Source: Deltaproteobacteria bacterium (lineage in GTDB: Bacteria > Bdellovibrionota > UBA1018 > UBA923). Taken from it: a stretch of 64,000 bases of DNA. The DNA lies in the NCBI GenBank assembly GCA_016186905.1, contig JACPKS010000046.1:1-64000 (forward strand), written 5' to 3'. The notes under the pieces were generated by a model. That model worked only from the letters and a program-made list of their open reading frames with translations. It made no database searches and was not told where the DNA came from. A program made the position numbers and the translations under genes. This document shows positions 61,069 to 64,000 of the stretch, in pieces. How positions within the stretch are numbered: position 1 is the first letter of the stretch; the number at the start of each line of letters is the position of its first letter.

Positions 61069-64000
61069 ATGGAGCAGCTTTTTTACAAAATTTGCCTGGA
61101 AAACGGACGGGTTCTCGGCCCGATCGACCTCGACCGGATCACTCTTTTCGTCGCCAACGGTATTTTCAAAGGCATCGAAACCGCGCGCGTCTATCCCGAC
61201 GGCGAGTGGAAGAACATCGGCGCATATCCCGAGATCGCCGCGTTATTGGAAGCGAAAAAGGATGGCCGCCTTGTTCTCGATTCCCAAAAACTTGAGGAGT
61301 CGAAAGCCATACAGGCTGAAATGGCGGGCCTCGCGGAAATCGATTCGATGGCGCTCGATAGCCCGGAGGGCTCGCCCGGCGGCGCAACCGCCGAAGCATC
61401 GCTCCACGACGAGAAAACCGTGATCGTTCGCCGGGGCGGAGCCGGCGAGGAAAATACGGTCATTCGATCGGCGCCCGAAGCCCCGCGGCAGCAGCCGGCT
61501 CCAGCGGGACGCGGTCGCGAGCGCGAGTTCGAGGTCGATCCGGGCCATAAGGTCGACATCGAAGGCGACAAGCCGGCGAACCCCTGGGTTGCGACGGAAA
61601 AAACGGCGATGTTCACGCTGAACAGGCCCGCGCCGATGAAAAAAGGCCTCTCTAAACGCGCAAGATTCGTCATCGCCGGAGTAGCGGCGGTCGTGGTGGC
61701 GCTTCTTCTGAATCCGGAATCCGACAAAAAGACGCTGGATGATAACCGGCCGCTTGAAGTGAAAATGCCGGTTCCAGGAAAGCAGGACGCGCATCGGAGC
61801 GAAAAACTTCTTTCGACGGCTCGGCAATATTACGTCCAAGACACCGTCGATGGTTATCGCAAGGCCGCGAGGATTCTTCAAAAGGCCGTCGCGTTCGACG
61901 TCGAAAACGTCAAAGCCTTGTGTTTTCTCGCGAGCGCCTACCTCGGCCTCATCGACGTCGCGAACAAGGACGAGAATTATTTTACGGTCGTCACCAGGCT
62001 TATCGAGGCCGCCCGCGCGAAAGGAGTCGACCTGCCGGAGGTCGTCGCGAGCGACGTGGAGCTGTATCTGGTTTTGGGCAATCCGGACGCGGCGATCGGG
62101 CGGGTCGACGAATACACGAAGACCCATCCGTACGGCGCGGAGATGCGGTACTACGTCGCCTCTGCTTTTTTGGCGAAAGGCGACATCGAGAATACGCGGA
62201 AATTTCTCGACCAGATCGACCCGAAAGAATGGAATGGCGCCCGCATCCCGTATCTTTACGGATTGATGCTCGAAAAGGCCGGCCAGCGCGACGAGGCCAT
62301 TAAAGCATTCTCCGAAACCGTTCGCAGAAGTCCGGCGCACGTCAGGGCGCGCTCGCATCTGCTTGAGCTGCAGTATGCCAAGGATAACATCGCCGAGGCG
62401 GGAATCCATGCCGATTATGTCATCGCGAACCCGGCGCTGGCCTCGGGGCTCGAGCTCGCGAAGGCGCATTATTTCCGCGCCCGCATGCGAACAAGCGCCA
62501 AGCGCGGCGAAGAGGCGCTGGCCGATCTCGAGGCCGCGCTCAAAAACGCCCCGGAAGAGCCGGATTATCTTCTCGAGTACTACACGCTTAAGGCGCGCCT
62601 CGGGCTTGCCGTCAAAGGCGCCGGGAAAAAGGCGAAAATGTTCGACGCGCTCGCCTCAGGCGAAAAAGCGTTGAGGGAAGACAAGCTGAAAGAGGCGCAG
62701 TTCTTTTTCCTTTCGGCACGGCAGGCCCAGGAGAACGATCCGACCCCGCTTGTGAAGCTCTCTGAAACTTTTCGGCGCCAAGGCGACGTGCAATCCGCCA
62801 AGCTCAATCTCGCGAAGGCCGTCAAGCTCGCTCCGGCGCGCGTGGAGTTGTATCCTAAATACATTCGGGTGCTCATCGACGCCTATGAATTCGAGGATGC
62901 GCAACGGATGCTCGAAGTTTATAAGGGCTTGAACGCGCCGGCTGCCGCGATCGACCGTCTGAACGGCGACCTTTTCTTCAAGCGGCAGCGGTTGCGCGAA
63001 GCGCAGGTTTATTACAAACGCGCGATCGCGGGCGCGAACGCCGATTCCGGCTCGTACGTTACGTACGCCTCGATTCTCTTCGCCGGCAACGCGTTTCGGG
63101 ACGCGGCGTTTTTTTACGGATTGGCCCTTCGCTTCGATCCGACGAACGTCGCGGCGACGATCGGAGTCGCGAAGTCCCTGGCGGAACTTGATGGCACGCA
63201 ACGCGGAATCGATTACCTCAATGCGGCGATGCGCGCTTCGACCCGCAAGGCGGAGCTCATGAACGGCATCGGCGAGATCTTCGTTCGAAAAGGAGACTCA
63301 CAGAACGCGCTTAAGGCCGTGGATCAGGCGTTGGCCTACGATTCCGAACTTGCCCTGCCCCACAAAACGCGTGGCGACGCCTATGTTGGCCTGGATAAAT
63401 ACAAGGAAGCGCTCGACGCCTACCTGACCTACACGAACCTCGCTCCGCTTGATCCGGCGGGGCACATTGAACGCTACAAGCTGTTTCTGAAGAAATTCGA
63501 TCTTAAGGCGGCAAAAGAGTCGATCGAAAAAGTCATCGCGACATATCCGCGATATCCGGGCGCCTACAACCTTCTCGGCGAGCTCTATCTTGAAGCGCGG
63601 AATTTCGCGTCGGCCGGCGAAGCGGCAAAGCAGGAGATGATTTTCAATCCGGCGTACCTGCCGGCGTACGTTTTGGCCGGCAAGGTATTTATTCTGAAGC
63701 GCGACTACAATGACGCGCTTGACGTGTTGAATCGCGCGCTCAAGCTCGATCCGAATTTCGTGCCGGCCCTCATCCAGGCCGGAGACGCCAATCGGCTGCT
63801 CCGCACGTACGGCGCCGCCAAGGCTCTTCTGGAGCGTGCCTTGAGCCTCGATTCGGGAAATCCGCAGATTCACAAACGGCTCGGGCAGCTATATATTGAT
63901 CTCGGCGACAAGGCGAAAGCCCGGCAGCATTACCGGTCGTATCTCGACCTGCAGCCCGACGCGCAGGACCGCGCGGAAGTCGAGCGCTACCTTGGAGGTG
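61069..64000 (+). CDS. Membrane-anchored TPR protein with N-terminal GYF_2-like domain (partial)
   Basis: Frame open from ATG 61069 (GGGAGAGG just upstream) to the window end, so at least 977 residues without a stop. Residues 1-62 (LFYKICLENGRVLGPIDL..., EWKNIGAYPEIAALL) resemble a GYF_2/DUF4339 domain. A charged, Pro/Ala-rich low-complexity stretch follows to about 195, then one transmembrane helix at 200-214. The remainder is helical tetratricopeptide repeats (for example LYGLMLEKAGQRDEAIKAFSETV). Topology would place the first domain in the cytoplasm and the TPRs in the periplasm. Function unknown; it follows the nuo operon in the same direction. Confidence 0.82.
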   Translation, partial: MEQLFYKICLENGRVLGPIDLDRITLFVANGIFKGIETARVYPDGEWKNIGAYPEIAALLEAKKDGRLVLDSQKLEESKAIQAEMAGLAEIDSMALDSPEGSPGGATAEASLHDEKTVIVRRGGAGEENTVIRSAPEAPRQQPAPAGRGREREFEVDPGHKVDIEGDKPANPWVATEKTAMFTLNRPAPMKKGLSKRARFVIAGVAAVVVALLLNPESDKKTLDDNRPLEVKMPVPGKQDAHRSEKLLSTARQYYVQDTVDGYRKAARILQKAVAFDVENVKALCFLASAYLGLIDVANKDENYFTVVTRLIEAARAKGVDLPEVVASDVELYLVLGNPDAAIGRVDEYTKTHPYGAEMRYYVASAFLAKGDIENTRKFLDQIDPKEWNGARIPYLYGLMLEKAGQRDEAIKAFSETVRRSPAHVRARSHLLELQYAKDNIAEAGIHADYVIANPALASGLELAKAHYFRARMRTSAKRGEEALADLEAALKNAPEEPDYLLEYYTLKARLGLAVKGAGKKAKMFDALASGEKALREDKLKEAQFFFLSARQAQENDPTPLVKLSETFRRQGDVQSAKLNLAKAVKLAPARVELYPKYIRVLIDAYEFEDAQRMLEVYKGLNAPAAAIDRLNGDLFFKRQRLREAQVYYKRAIAGANADSGSYVTYASILFAGNAFRDAAFFYGLALRFDPTNVAATIGVAKSLAELDGTQRGIDYLNAAMRASTRKAELMNGIGEIFVRKGDSQNALKAVDQALAYDSELALPHKTRGDAYVGLDKYKEALDAYLTYTNLAPLDPAGHIERYKLFLKKFDLKAAKESIEKVIATYPRYPGAYNLLGELYLEARNFASAGEAAKQEMIFNPAYLPAYVLAGKVFILKRDYNDALDVLNRALKLDPNFVPALIQAGDANRLLRTYGAAKALLERALSLDSGNPQIHKRLGQLYIDLGDKAKARQHYRSYLDLQPDAQDRAEVERYLGG

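Overview
The window is a GC-rich bacterial chromosome segment that contains the replication origin. Gram-negative features are SurA-like and parvulin periplasmic chaperones, a lipoprotein with TPRs and a GyrB with the long C-terminal insert. A large NADH dehydrogenase module and a catabolic acyl-CoA module suggest a respiring heterotroph. The mix (class II cobalamin-dependent RNR, split cobalamin acyl-CoA mutase, F0 genes detached from F1, long TPR protein) fits a deltaproteobacterium-like or Bdellovibrionota-like organism, but that placement is inference; no rRNA or tRNA gene was seen.

Region by region. 1-7.5 kb: an MT-A70 DNA methyltransferase at the edge, an adenosylcobalamin-dependent ribonucleotide reductase, an aldehyde dehydrogenase, and an operon of short-chain acyl-CoA dehydrogenase plus a two-subunit cobalamin mutase. 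The mutase active-site residues (Phe90, Gln208, Ala117) point to isobutyryl-CoA mutase rather than methylmalonyl-CoA mutase. 7.5-11.3 kb: mnmE, yidC, yidD, rnpA, rpmH on the minus strand, divergent from dnaA. 11.4-21.7 kb: dnaA, oriC-like spacer with DnaA boxes, dnaN, recF, gyrB, fabH, gyrA. 21.7-24.2 kb: TPR lipoprotein and F0 genes atpZ/atpI/atpB/atpE, closed by a terminator; no b, delta or F1 genes follow.

24.2-26.8 kb is an AT-richer island between two convergent housekeeping blocks. It holds a NotI-family restriction endonuclease, a Dam-class (D12) adenine methyltransferase and a small XRE regulator with a palindromic operator over a strong promoter. 26.8-37.4 kb, minus strand: uvrA, phosphohexomutase, pdxA, SurA-like chaperone, parvulin, mfd.

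37.5-61 kb carries two complete but very different complex I clusters head to tail. The first (37483-47606) is an 11-gene set, A-B-C-D-H-I-J-K-L-M-N, without the NADH module E-F-G. Its membrane subunits have lost most residues needed for proton translocation, NuoD has lost the quinone-site histidine, and NuoI has an in-frame TAG inside its second 4Fe-4S motif. The second (47676-61017) is a canonical 14-gene nuoA-N with all those residues intact, although NuoG is unusually short. A membrane-anchored TPR protein starts at 61069 and runs off the window end.

The strongest candidates for something new are the pump-residue-less complex I homologue, the amber codon in its NuoI, and the NotI-like/Dam-like restriction-modification island. 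All homology calls come from reading motifs; no database search was run.
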